A stretch of 64,000 bases of DNA, from positions 682,001 to 746,000 of the forward strand of contig NC_134681.1 of assembly GCF_024713945.1 (NCBI RefSeq). The letters are read 5' to 3'. This DNA comes from Dermatophagoides farinae (lineage: Eukaryota > Arthropoda > Arachnida > Sarcoptiformes > Pyroglyphidae). This document shows positions 52,401-64,000 of this stretch, in pieces. The stretch's first letter is position 1. Each line of letters opens with the position of its first letter. Position numbers and translations under genes: made by a program. The notes beneath the pieces are model-generated. The model made no database searches and was not told the DNA's origin. It saw only the letters and a program-made list of their open reading frames with translations.

Positions 52401-55400
52401 AATTTTAATTTTCATAATCGATAATTTGTTCATTAAAAACTAATATATTTTATGCTGTTGTTTTCTGCCTAAATTTTCGTCTGTTTTTACTGACAACTAA
52501 GTGTTTTTATTTCATTTTTTTTGTATATTTCAATCTGAACGTGATTTTTCATCAGAAGAATAAATCAATTATCAATCATTCAATATTTGTGACTATCATC
52601 ATCATCATCATCATCATCATTGTCATCATATATCCGTGAATAATCGATACTAAACGAAAATTTGTTGACAGAAAATATTTCCACTTGAAATTATAAATCA
52701 TCAAAAACAAATTGGTGGCAAATTAACAATAGAATAAAAAAAAACACAAATTTGGTAAGTAAATTTTTTTTCCCATTTTTTTAAAAAATTTAAATTAAAT
52801 TTCAATTAACCAATAATAATCAATCGATCAATGTTTATCGATTTCACTTTTTGATTGAAATCGATAAACATTCTTGATTTCAATGAACAAAAAAAAATTC
52901 AATTCAATACAAAACGAAAAAAAATGTGATAAGAAAAATTGTAGAAAGAGAGAGAGAGCGAGAAAGTGAAAAAAAAAAATTTTTTTTGGAAATTCAATAT
53001 CCGACCACCAACAGAAGCCGAAATGACTTTATTCAATATTTGAAATCTGATCTTGTCAGGTAAAAAAAAAACGATTTCCGTGATAATCGTAGATAGTGAT
53101 AGTGAAATCTTGGTTAGTCGTATCAACATAATAATAATTGATTGTACATTTCAAGCCGTCGGTATTAGAAAAGAAAAGAAAAGAGAAAAAAAAAGATCTT
53201 TCGATCAAGATTAGATTTTGTCTTTTTTTCACATAGTGTTTTGGATTGGAAGCAACCGACCGGTGTATATATTGGTAGGTTCGTCTTTGGTTACAAACGA
53301 CAAGACTGTTTTGGCGACAACAACAACAGTGTGTGTGATGTAGTGTAGTTTGATTGTAATTGTAATTTTATTATTATATTATTATTATTCAAAGATAACG
53401 ATGATTTTAGATTGATGAAAGATGATATCATGGTTTTTTTTTGTTTGCTTGTTTTTTTTTTTTTGGTTTGTAATGATAAAATTGTCAACTTTTTGATTAT
53501 GACATCAAAAAAAAAATTGTTCATTTCCTCACTAATTGTGATTGAAATTGAAACGTTTGGAATTTTTGTTTTTTTTTTCCACCACTGAAAAGTTTACAAT
53601 TCCATATTGAGAGAAAAAAAAGCGAAAAAAAAACAGAAAAAATTTAAAGATTATCCTCCACCACTATATATCATTCATACGTTTGATTGTTCGGTCCATA
53701 AACACAATATGTTTTGCAAATGATTACGACTATATACATATCAACAATCGGATTAAATGTTGATGATCAAAGATTTTTTTTTTTTTTGAATACAAAGAAA
53801 AAAAAATCGTATCGGATTGATAATTCTGAGATTTTTATTTTATTTTGTTGCAATAAAACCGATAATAAACAACAACAACAACAACAACAACGATGAAAAC
53901 GAAAATAAAAAAAAAATCTCAATAATGAATGGTTAAAAAAAAAACAAAAAAACATTCGATACATCATCAACTACATATATATCGGCTAATGGACTCGATA
54001 ATCGGCTTTAGGTGTGTCACATATACATATAGCACTTGTGGCTTGTGTTGTATGTATGTTCATTATTATTAACCACAACACGAACAACAACAACAACAAC
54101 AAAGTTTTACCACACCGTTATCCTTACTACTGAATTATTGAACGGAACCAAAGCAAAAAAGAATGAAAAATGCAAATTTTTTTCCTGATCAATTTTGTAG
54201 AAAATATCCGATCAACTATGTTGACAAGATGTTGTCAACAACAACAACAAAAAATACTGAATAACAACAATAATGTTCACATGAACAACAATGACAATGA
54301 TCTAGTGTTGTAGACCGCTTCTATTTGTCATTTTTTTTGCACTAGGGTGTTGTTGCGGTTATTATTTAAAAATTTTATGATCAGCAATCCTAAGAGAGTG
54401 AGAGAGAATAAAAAAAAATGAAAGAAAAAGCAAAAAAAAAGTTGATCCATTCGAGCCGAATAGCTGGTACAACAACAAACAACAACAACAACAACAACAA
54501 AAAAAATGAACCATTCTCTTTCTATTTATTTGGATCAAAATGATGATGGAAAAAAATTCGTTTTTCCATTTTTTTTGTGTGTGTGTGTATATACACTATA
54601 CACAATCATTTCACCATAAATCCCAATGTTTGCTAATAAAACATGGAATGAAACAATGGATTTACCATACACACACACAAACACACAAAAACCAAACTTG
54701 GGCTTGAAAGGGAGAGGAGAGAGAGAGAGCGGACAAAAACATAAAAAAATGCTAATAACATAATTGAAGCAATGGTCCAAACAAAATCCGAGTGAATTGT
54801 CCCTTATTGCCATTGAATGAAACAAAACAAAACAAAACAAAACCAAAAAAAAAAACATGGAAAGCAAGCAAAAAACATGAAAATTTTTTTTTCCATTTTT
54901 TTTCTTTAATAAAATGGTACAAATGAACAAATTTGAATGTAATAATAATGTTTAATAATATTGTCTAAAAAAAATTTTATGAATCTCATCATTGATTGAT
55001 GAGTGAATAATAAACATCATATACTACAACATTTATTAACTTTTTTATGATTCAGGACAAACGAAAACATAGTCAACTCGACCATTTGCCATTTATTTTT
55101 TTAAAATTTTTGACATTTCATCAAAGAAAAAAAAAGAGTAGAAACAGTGAAAAGGAAAGAAACTTTTGCTCAAACATCATTTCGATTTTTTTTGGAAATG
55201 TTTGATTCATAATGAATTCAGTTCTATTGAAATTGAAATATTGACTATATTGAAAGTAAAAAAAAAACTAAATGTAAACAATGAATCAATGAATGAATGA
55301 ATGATAAAAAATAGATGAAAAATAAACCAACAACAACAACAACAACAACAACAACAGTACAACCAAACCAGGATTGAACAACATTGACAAACAAACAAAT

Positions 55401-56779
55401 CAAGACAAAGAAACAAAGGTCAGAAATTTTATTATGACAAATAGAGAGAGAGAGAGAAAAAAAAAGAAGCAACTGTAGAACCTGGAGAACCATATGAATG
55501 AACCTCACCTTTCGTATTTGTCCTATTTGTATAGATCAAAAGACCTGAAGATTGATTCATTCATTTTTTTTTTATTTTGCAAAAATTTGATCATTATAAT
55601 CATCATCATAGCATAGTATAGTGATGACAAACACAATGAATCAAAAGAAGAAGAGAAAAAAAAATGTCCCGAAAATGTAGAAAAAATAAATTGAATTTTT
55701 TTTTTTTTTTGGTTGTCTTTTGAATTTTTTTTTTTAGTCCATTGGCCAGTTGTTTGTGAATGGTGGTGTGTTAGTCGGTTTTTGTTTGTTTGTATGTTTG
55801 TTTGTTTATTTGTCTGTCGCTTGTTTATGAATTATGAATTAGATTTATGTATCGTGTTAAGTCGTCCCAAAAAACCCATAAGTGTGTGTGTGTGTGTGTC
55901 TGTTAAGGTTAAGTCCTCGAAACATGATGAACATGAATAATAAGAGAGAGAAAAAAAATTTAACTTGATTCAAAACCCCGTTTTGGTTTTGGTCAACACA
56001 ACAACAACAACAACAACAACAAGATAATTTATGTTGTTGTGTGATTTGTATATATGTTCTTGAAGTTTATAATCAGTAATGAAGTGAATGAAAAAAAAGA
56101 GATCGATAACAGTAATTTTTTTTCATTCAAATTTCAACACACTAAAAAATGTGTTGGTGTTTATTTTCATCATCATCATCATTGTATACAAAGGTATTAT
56201 ATTCAAGTAAATTAGGGTAAATTGATTTACAAGTGGTGCTTGACAATAAATAAAAAAAAACTCTCTATAGTGACATGTATAATGTAATTATATTAATTAT
56301 GTATATATATTGCGGTAGTGGCCATATAAATAATAATAATCTTCTTGAATTTCCAAAAAAAAAAATGAAACATAACCTTATCATCCACTATATACAGTAT
56401 ATAGTGTGTGTCAAAGGTGAAATCGAACAATTGATTGATTTTGCATATATATCAAAATAATGATTTTTTAACGTTTTTGTTTTTCTTTCATATTTTATTT
56501 CTAAAAAAAAAACATAGAAAATGTCTGATCAATTATCTACAAATGATTATGATGACCACGATGGTAGTAACAGTGATGGTAGTGATTATATTTCATTATT
56601 ACCAAATATTCGTAATGATAATGATAATGATTTTATTGAATGTTTTGAAGAAGAAGAAGAAGAAGAGGATGTTGTTGTCGTTGAAGAAGAAGAAGATGTT
56701 AATGATGATGATGATGATGATGATTATGAAGAAGAAGAAAATGGTAAAGATTTTATACAAGGAAACTGAATCATCCATC
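52401..56779. other. Upstream region of the Fez-family gene, possible 5' UTR exon and intron
   Basis: Still microsatellite-rich. A strong splice-donor sequence (TTTG|GTAAGT, donor at 52755-52756) follows a stretch without long poly-T, and a pyrimidine-rich tract ending ACATAG lies at about 56490-56517 just before an ATG at 56521. These could be the ends of a 5' UTR intron of the downstream gene. An acidic open frame (56521-56769) lies in a different frame from the zinc-finger protein. None of this is proven. Confidence 0.35.
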
Positions 56780-59063
56780 ATGGCTGATGATAGTGTAAAT
56801 GATAATCCAAATGATGATGATGATGATGATGACGAAGATGTTGATGTTGTTGGAACAACAACAACAACAACAAATATTGATATGAAAAATGAAAATAAAA
56901 ATTATCGTTCTAATAGATTAACATTTTCAATTGAAAATTTAATTAATAATAATAAAAATATGAACACAACAACAACAACAAAAACAACAACAGAATTGAA
57001 AAATGAATCAAATAGATTGAATAATGATAATGATAATTTAATAATGATGTATCAAATGTATTCAAATAATGGATCAATAATGCAACAATCACAATCGATC
57101 GAAAAATTACAGTTATCATCAGCTCAATCATCATTAACAAATAATTATAATCATCGTAATTTAAATAATAATGGAGAATCAAAAGAAAGATTTTCTATTG
57201 AACAAATTGTTCATTATCATCATTCACAACGACAGAAGAATCAAAAATTATCACCAATGGAAAAAAATCGAATCGATCATAATCATCATCAAAAGAATCG
57301 ATCATCATCATCATCATCATCATCAATGACAACAACAACAACAACATCGACAACGGCAACGGCAACAACAACAACAACAACACCAATAGCAGTATCATCA
57401 TCATTATCAACAAATAGTGCCAAAACATTCACATGTACAGAATGTGGTAAAGTTTTCAATGCTCATTATAATCTTACAAGACATATGCCCGTACATACTG
57501 GTGCAAGACCATTTGTTTGTAAAGTATGTGGAAAAGGTTTTCGTCAAGCAAGTACATTATGTAGACATAAAATTATTCATACGGCAGAAAAACCACATAA
57601 ATGTCAATTCTGTGGAAAAGCATTTAATCGTAGTTCAACATTGAATACACATGTAAGAATACATGCCGGTTATAAGCCATATAAATGTGAATTCTGTGGT
57701 AAAGGTTTCCATCAAAAGGGTAATTATAAAAATCATAAATTAACACATAATAATGAAAAAGCATTCAAATGCGATATTTGTGGCAAAGCATTTCATCAGA
57801 TTTATAATCTAACATTTCATTTGGTAAGTGATCTGAATTTTTTTGTTTTTCGTTTTGGCCTTAATTAATTCATCATGTATTCATGTATTCATTTTCATTC
57901 CTATATAGCATACACATAATGAGAAGAAACCATTTCAATGTCAAACTTGTGGCAAAGGATTTTGTCGTAATTTTGATCTCAAAAAACATATTCGTAAATT
58001 ACATGATGATAAAATTGAATCAAAAGAAATGCATAAATCAACTAAATCAAATCGAGAAAAATCAATCAATGAAACTGTAAAATTGACAAAAGAAATGACA
58101 ACAACAACAACAACAACACCGAAAATGATATCGCCAACAATGGTAGCAACGATTAAAACTGATAATTCAACAACAAATTATCGAAATCGTCATAAAATTA
58201 TTAAACAAGAATCATCATTGAAAATATCCAGTCGATTAAAACGACAGGATCATCATACAAATTATGATCATACACCCATCGATGAAGAAAAATTAATCAT
58301 AAACAATTATGAACATTTACGAACATCGAAACCAATCAAAACAAGTCTTGATGAAATGAATGCATTACAATCATTCTATACATCGGCTGCTCAGCAAATT
58401 TTTCAACATCATCAACAACAAACACCTAGTAATAATAATAATAATAATGATGATTCTCATCATCATCATCAACAACAGCAACAACAGGTTAAGTTTCCGA
58501 CGACACCATTTTTATCATCTTCTACAGCTGCTGCTGCTGCAGCAGCGGCAGCTTCATTAATAAATCATCCGACCGGACATGCTCATCCTCATCTATCAGT
58601 TCCTTCTCTTCCTCCGGTTTCATCATCTCCTTCAATGCCCAATATTGCAACATCTACAAATCATCATCATCATCATCATCATCAATTCAATGGTCTATCA
58701 TTTTCAACAAATACACAACAAACAAATACCCATAATCATCATCATCAAAAATTATTGGCATCAAATTTAGCGGCTGTTGCAGCAGCAGCGGCAGCGGCCG
58801 CTGCCGCTGCTGCCTCTAGTCCATTATTTCCAATCATTGGTTCATTTCCATTTGGAATAACACCATCCAATACGATTCGTGGATCGGCCAATATTGTTGA
58901 TCATTTAATGAATGAAAATTCTTCTACAACAATGATTTCAACAGCAACGGATTCACGAACAATTTCAAATACTACTTTGGCCAATAATAATAACAACAAT
59001 AATTTATCATCATTATCATCAACATTGACAAATGTCAAATTATTTAAACAAACATTTTTTTGA
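56780..59063 (+). CDS. erm: Fez-family (earmuff/FEZF) six-finger C2H2 transcription factor
   Basis: Exons are 56780..57823 and 57909..59063, with an 85-nt GT-AG phase 0 intron inside the fifth-to-sixth finger region ([15 protein letters not shown]); 732 aa from the ATG at 56780. Six C2H2 fingers are nearly identical to FEZF/earmuff, starting [20 protein letters not shown] and including [51 protein letters not shown] and [16 protein letters not shown]. An Eh1-like repressor motif, LTFSIENLI, lies near residues 48-56; Fez proteins use it to recruit Groucho. Flanks are low complexity (Asp, Thr, Asn, His, poly-Ala). The family patterns forebrain and neural progenitors. The true start is uncertain: an ATG at 56521 opens a different acidic frame just upstream. 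Confidence 0.92.
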
Positions 59064-59959
59064 AAACATCAATTTTTTTGGAATACTCGCCAGAATCAGT
59101 AAATTCTTCTTTGTCTATATTCTATCACGTAGTGCAATCATTAAATTTTTTTTTTTTAGTTTGTCAATTTCACGAGATTAGATATTTTTGTGTCAATGAA
59201 TCTCTCTCTATGTGTGTGTGTGTGCGTGTGCCATGTATAGATCTTTTTTTGTGTAATTGTTCTATTAAATTGATTCAATAATTTTGAGAATAAAATGAAT
59301 AAAATAAAAAATTTGATTCTTAATTCTATTTTTTTTTTCGAACGATGATGACAAAAATATTTTCGGAAAAAATTTTTCTAATAAAAATTCTCTCAGATCG
59401 TTTCTCATTATTACCGTAAGATGGCTGTATGGAAATCTTTTTTTTTTTTTTTGGATACAAAGATCAAAAGACACGTCGACTCAACGTCGATCGTTTTTGT
59501 GTCTGTATTGTATTTCATGTGTGGTGTACGTTTTGTCTCTGAGTTTTCCCACTACATCATCATCATCATCATCATTTATTAATTTTTTATTTCAATTTTT
59601 TTTTTTGGTTGTTAAAAAAAAATAAAAAATTTACAACAACGCAAACGAATCATTGTCTGCTATTTAACTTAAAGAATTTGGCTGATTAATCAAACGATTG
59701 TACATTGTTTTCAACAATTTTGTTTGTGTGATTCTTAAATTTCGGGTAAGATGCCGGCCGGCATCATGATAATAAACCATTTTTTAATTCCTTATTTGAA
59801 TTCATCTCATTGAAATTTTTTTATTTACCAGATTTTGAACCCTTCCATTTTAGCTGGATTGCTGATTTTATTGGCTTTACAATCGAAAGCGATAACCGGA
59901 TTGACAATTTAAAATAAAGCAAAACAAAACAGAGAAAAAAATCATCGTTATAACAAATA
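59064..59959. other. Intergenic and TFG 5' leader
   Basis: Fez 3' UTR, then the TFG promoter. A plausible TFG 5' UTR intron runs from GTAAG at 59746 to CAG at 59829-59831, 86 nt. It contains a 14-bp perfect GC-rich palindrome at 59751-59764. An ATC array lies near 59557-59576. Confidence 0.45.
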
Positions 59960-61563
59960 ATGGCATCAAGTAATTCAACGTCGTCATTCACAGCTGTCAA
60001 TGATACTGATTTTTCTCAATTAGATCTAAATGGTAAAATTATCATAAAAGCTCAATATGTAGATGATATCCGCCGTATACCGATTATTGGTGATGAGATT
60101 ACCTATGATGAATTAATCCTGATGATGCAACGTTTATTCAAGCTTCAACCGACCGATGAAATTCATCTCAAATATCGTGATGATGACAATGATCTTATCT
60201 CGATTATTGATGATAATGATCTTTCATTTGCCATTCAATACAGCCGTATATTAAAATTGAAAGTGTTTGTCAATGAAAAGATTGCACCGGGTACTGGTCG
60301 TACATCGATGAATAATTACAAAGATATTTGTCATGAATTGATTGAAATCCGTAATCGATGTAATCAGTTGTTGGAAAAGATGCATTTGGATGGCGATAAA
60401 AAATCTTCGAATGCCAATAATTCGAATGATTCAGCTATATTGGACACTAATGAAGTTCATACACAAACCGATCGTAATGAAAAACCACAACTGGAACAAC
60501 CGAAAATCTATGGTCAACCTCCAAAAGAATTGGATCCCTTGAACAATTCGAATGTCTCTGGTGTTCCTAAATCGGAACCGACTTCTCAACAGCAGCATCA
60601 ACAACAACCACAACCACAACAGCATCAACAACAATCGTCGACTGAAAATAAAAACGTTACAAGCAATGAAAAATCAGATAATTCTAACAAGCAAGGATTC
60701 TCACCAAGTATGAATTTTTTTTGAATAACTTAAATATTTTGTTTCAAATGGATTTTTTTCTTTATTTATCTAAAATAGTTGCCCAGCAACCTGTTTTGCA
60801 ACAAGCTTATCCGGCACCTCCAGTTCGTCCGCCTGTCACGAATCAATATCAGCAACAGCAGCCGCCTCTTCAAAATCCACCACCATCATCGTCTGAATTT
60901 TCCACCACTAATAATCCTCAACCTTATTTTCAAGTTCCACCTCCTCCAACTTCATCGACTGGATCATATAATCCCGATCCAAACGCTCCTTCCTATCATC
61001 GACATCCGATGATACCAATGCCTGGTTCGATTCCTCCTCCTTCCACGTCATACGCTGGGCCAGCGACTATGTCTGGACCGCCACCATCGTTTACCCCATC
61101 AGGTCCTTCTCAACCTGCTAGTGGACCTTCACCATCTTTTATGAGTTTCGGTGGACCAACACCACCTACATCGCAACCACATCATATGATGCGACCAGGA
61201 CAAAGTATGACACCTGGTCATCATGGACCACCACCAGGTGTTCCATTTAATCCGCCACCACCTCCAATGTCGAATGATGCTTCTAACAAAATGCCACCAT
61301 CATCGACACCAATGGGTATGCATGGTGGTCCTCCACCAATGCCACAATTGCAATCACCTCCAGGAACTCAACCACCACCGCCACAGATGGGTGTTGATCC
61401 ATCCAAACAGATGCAACCACCACCGATGGGTCCACCACCATCGAATCCAGCAATGGGTGGTATGGTACCACCACCTCCAATGATGGCGCAATTTAATCCA
61501 CGTAGTCCAGGTGGTTTTAGTTACGGTGCGCATCTTCGTACACGTTATCCAACTTCAGGTTAA
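59960..61563 (+). CDS. TFG: TFG, PB1-domain organiser of ER exit sites
   Basis: Exons are 59960..60707 and 60779..61563, with a 71-nt GT-AG phase 1 intron (FSP-IAQQPVL); the product is 510 aa. The PB1 domain at about residues 22-108 is closely TFG-like: LDLNGKIIIKAQYVDDIRRI, DEITYDELILMMQRLF, LSFAIQYSRILKLKVFVN. A coiled coil follows (DICHELIEIRNRCNQLLEKM), then a long Pro/Gln-rich disordered tail (PP, QQ and MGPP runs). TFG oligomerises between ER exit sites and the Golgi intermediate compartment and concentrates COPII carriers; the tail is family-typical in composition rather than sequence. It converges on the GRIPAP1-like gene. Confidence 0.95.
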
Positions 61564-62210
61564 ACGATAAGGAAAAATTACAAGAAAAAAAAACATTTCA
61601 TTTTATTATATTTTTTTCAAATTTATCACCAGACAAATTTATTATTTTCACCTTTTCCTATTTCAATTATCATCTTTAATATTTTATGATTTCTTTTTGC
61701 ATTCATTCGGTCAAGCCGCGGTCCATATAAAGGTTCAAACTTATCTGCATAAAACAATATCCGATTTATAAAGAACTGAAAAAAATTCAAGCAAATGAAA
61801 CAAATGAATTTTATTCATTTCAATGGCAAATATATAAAAAAAAACAAAAACAAAAAAAAATTTATTTCCATTATCGTTTAAAATTTTATTCTCTTAATTC
61901 TTTCTCACTTTATTTTTAAAAATATTGCGATTGTTTACATTTCCTGTTTCCGTTTTTTTATGGATTGCACTTGTTGGAAAAAAAAGAAAAACAAAACTGA
62001 ATGAGCAATAATGAAACACACACACACATACACACACTCTTAAACATAAAATGGCAAAATTATATATATCATTATTTAAATTATATAAATGTTGATGAAT
62101 ATGAAATTACATAAATCTGATTTGAATGATGTAATAATAATAATAATAATAAAAGTTATATAAAATGCATTAAAATATGATCTTCACGTAATTATTGTCG
62201 AAATTGTTTT
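61564..62210. other. Intergenic between convergent TFG and GRIPAP1-like genes
   Basis: 3' UTRs of both genes with AATAAA-type sequences, a CA run near 62020 and an AAT array near 62132-62151. No gene was seen. Confidence 0.6.
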
Positions 62211-64000
62211 TCATGCTTTAGACGATGTTGTCGGTTCTTCATAACGACGAAGACGATCTTTAGTTGATTCCAATTCACGACTCATGTCCTCTAGATTAGC
62301 TTGAAGATGCATATTTTTTGTCAATATTTCTTCAACCATACGTTGTAATTTTCGATGTACATCATTAATCTGTTGTTTAGAATTCTGTTGTGTATCGGCA
62401 CTTTTATCCCGTATAAAGTTGATCATTTTTAATATCGAATTATTCGATGAAGTTGGCGATGTTTGTTGTCGTGTTTGTATGTTGGATGTTGTTATTTCAT
62501 TAGGGCTACCATTACCATTAGCTAAATTCTGTAAACATTGTTGTAATTCACGTTCCAGAATATTGACACGTTCTTCTAATGACCATTTTTCCTGATGTAA
62601 GGTGACAATTGTTTCTAATAATTTATTATTTTCTGATTCTAAATATCGTTCTTTAGCCATTCCATTCGAAAATTTACGATTTTTCGATGATGATTGTTGT
62701 TGTTGTTGCTGTTGCTGTTTCGAAGATTGTTGAATATCATCCATGTTTTTGTTATTTATATCACAAATTTCAAGATCAGAAAATTCTGGATCAATTTTAC
62801 TAGGAACAATTGCCGATGATGATGATGATTGATCATTCATATAAGTCCATGATCCTGTACTACTACAACGATCGCTAGCTGCACCGCTATTATTATTATT
62901 ATTGTTATTTATTGTCCATTCATTTGCTGTTTTATTATTCTGATGATCAACATTCGTATTCGTATTGATTGTTTCTTGATTCAGAATATTTTGCAATTTA
63001 TCTGCACGATTTTTTTCACTATTAACCAATTTTCGTAATTCTTTTATATATTTAAGACTTCGTTTTTCATTAATTTTTTTATCCTCTTCACATTCAACAA
63101 TACGATTTTCCAATGTTTTTATCTGTTTTTCTGATTCAACTTTGATTGTTTCGAATTCTGTTAGTGTTTTTTCCAAAATTTGATATTGTTGATTTAATTT
63201 TTCAATATCCGTATCACGTTCTTTGATTAAATTTTCATATTTTTCGACACATTCTTCTATCTCATTGTTTTCACTAATATCATTACAGCTATCATTTGAT
63301 TGTATCACATTCGTTAATTCTTGTTGTTTTTTATGAATTTTGTCGAAAACATTTTCAAATATGATCTGTTTTTGTTCAAAATGTTGAATGAATTTCACAA
63401 ATATCAATTGAAAATCATCCAAATTTGAAATAGAATCGATTAGTTCCTGTTCAATTTTTCCATTAACAATTGGCTCAAAATCTGATTCGGCACAAAATGA
63501 ATCCGTTAAAGTACAAATCTGTGATTGACGTTGACGTGATTCCTGTACATAACGTTCAATCAATTCTTTGATTATGGATATAAATTTACTCCGATTCGTA
63601 TCGATATTAGAAAGTTCCGAATTTTTCATTTCTAATTGTTGAATTTTTGTTTCTAATTCATTAATTTTCACCTGGTAATTTTGTTCAATTATTGCTATAT
63701 CGACAGATTGATTTGATTGATAATCATCATGATTTTGATGATGACGATGATGATTATCATTTGTTGATGACAATGAAAATTGATGTAAACGTTGATCAAC
63801 TTTAGCGGCTACATTTTTAGCAAATGTAAATGGATTCAATTTTTTCAATTTTTCTGTCGATTCATTCGTTGTCGTCGTCGTCGTCGTCGTTGATGGTGTT
63901 GATGCTGATGATGATGATGTTCGACGTTGTCGCCGAAGTTGATCAATTTCTGCTCGTAATGTTTGATTATCTTGTAATGCTTTTCGTAAATTTACATCAC
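62211..64000 (-). CDS. GRIPAP1: GRIPAP1 (GRASP1)-like coiled-coil protein, 5' end off window
   Basis: The frame is open from the right edge (64000) to TGA at 62213-62211, giving the last 596 residues or so; no start codon or intron is evident within it. It is almost entirely predicted coiled coil, broken by poly-Thr, Asn and Gln tracts. The C-terminal half has the GRIPAP1 signature in order: LKYIKELRKLVNSEKNRADK (the KRADKLQ helix), VTLHQEKWSLEERVNILERE (the QEKWMLEE block of the mammalian protein), and VHRKLQRMVEEILTKNMHLQ near the end (the KNMHL block). GRIPAP1 is a Rab4 effector that links early to recycling endosomes and, in neurons, receptor recycling via GRIP1. The homology call rests on these remembered blocks. 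The protein is likely longer beyond the window. Confidence 0.85.
   Translation of the reverse strand, partial: DVNLRKALQDNQTLRAEIDQLRRQRRTSSSSASTPSTTTTTTTTNESTEKLKKLNPFTFAKNVAAKVDQRLHQFSLSSTNDNHHRHHQNHDDYQSNQSVDIAIIEQNYQVKINELETKIQQLEMKNSELSNIDTNRSKFISIIKELIERYVQESRQRQSQICTLTDSFCAESDFEPIVNGKIEQELIDSISNLDDFQLIFVKFIQHFEQKQIIFENVFDKIHKKQQELTNVIQSNDSCNDISENNEIEECVEKYENLIKERDTDIEKLNQQYQILEKTLTEFETIKVESEKQIKTLENRIVECEEDKKINEKRSLKYIKELRKLVNSEKNRADKLQNILNQETINTNTNVDHQNNKTANEWTINNNNNNNSGAASDRCSSTGSWTYMNDQSSSSSAIVPSKIDPEFSDLEICDINNKNMDDIQQSSKQQQQQQQQSSSKNRKFSNGMAKERYLESENNKLLETIVTLHQEKWSLEERVNILERELQQCLQNLANGNGSPNEITTSNIQTRQQTSPTSSNNSILKMINFIRDKSADTQQNSKQQINDVHRKLQRMVEEILTKNMHLQANLEDMSRELESTKDRLRRYEEPTTSSKA

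Noticed and set aside
56435-56779. Extended N-terminus of the Fez protein (Lys/Met-rich)
   Set aside because: In this frame the GAA/GAT repeats read as poly-Lys and poly-Met behind poly-Leu/Phe; it crosses a likely splice acceptor and looks non-coding.
58480-58840. CAG/GCN repeats in the Fez gene as a possible separate repeat element
   Set aside because: They are in-frame poly-Gln and poly-Ala codons of the gene with mixed codon use, normal for this kind of factor.

Overview
This is an arthropod nuclear DNA window, most likely from an acariform mite of the Dermatophagoides/Psoroptidia kind. The sequence is very AT-rich and carries dense ATG/ATC, CA/GT and CT/GA microsatellites. Introns are tiny (about 55-200 nt), and reading frames continue across GT-AG junctions. 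Gene content is purely animal: a kainate-type glutamate receptor, peritrophin-type chitin binding, a cathepsin L and a Fez-family zinc-finger factor. The taxon is an inference; eukaryotic arthropod origin is secure.

Layout. 0-9 kb holds an oligosaccharyltransferase OST3/OST6 (MAGT1/TUSC3) gene running off the left edge, a divergent COQ3, a TATA-driven gene for a secreted charged-repeat protein interrupted by a stop, and a ten-exon kainate receptor. 10-13.2 kb is an accessory patch: degenerate retroelement pieces and a small two-exon FLYWCH/MULE-like zinc-finger gene. 16-21 kb holds a two-domain chitin-binding secreted protein and a cathepsin L-like protease with a TATA box. 21.6-22.7 kb holds the oddest structure of the window, a GC-rich 377-bp insert with two box-plus-hairpin units between two copies of a ~300-bp host segment. 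24-30.5 kb holds a leucine-rich-repeat surface protein, DNAJC21 and the secretory-pathway Ca2+/Mn2+ pump. 33-39.4 kb holds RTN4IP1, FAM76 and an intronless NEK6/7-like kinase. 41.2-42.5 kb holds an unrecognised four-exon membrane protein.

42.5-56.5 kb is about 14 kb with no supportable gene, only microsatellites, and ends at the Fez/earmuff gene; this suits a regulatory landscape for a developmental regulator, but that is inference. 60-64 kb holds TFG and, convergent to it, a GRIPAP1-like coiled-coil gene running off the right edge.

There are no operons; genes have their own promoters. Several products share the secretory pathway (MAGT1 glycosylation in the ER, TFG at ER exit sites, the SPCA pump in the Golgi, GRIPAP1 on endosomes), but nothing shows this grouping to be more than chance. 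Exon coordinates were worked out by hand from GT-AG sites, frame continuity and remembered family alignments; none was tested against transcripts.
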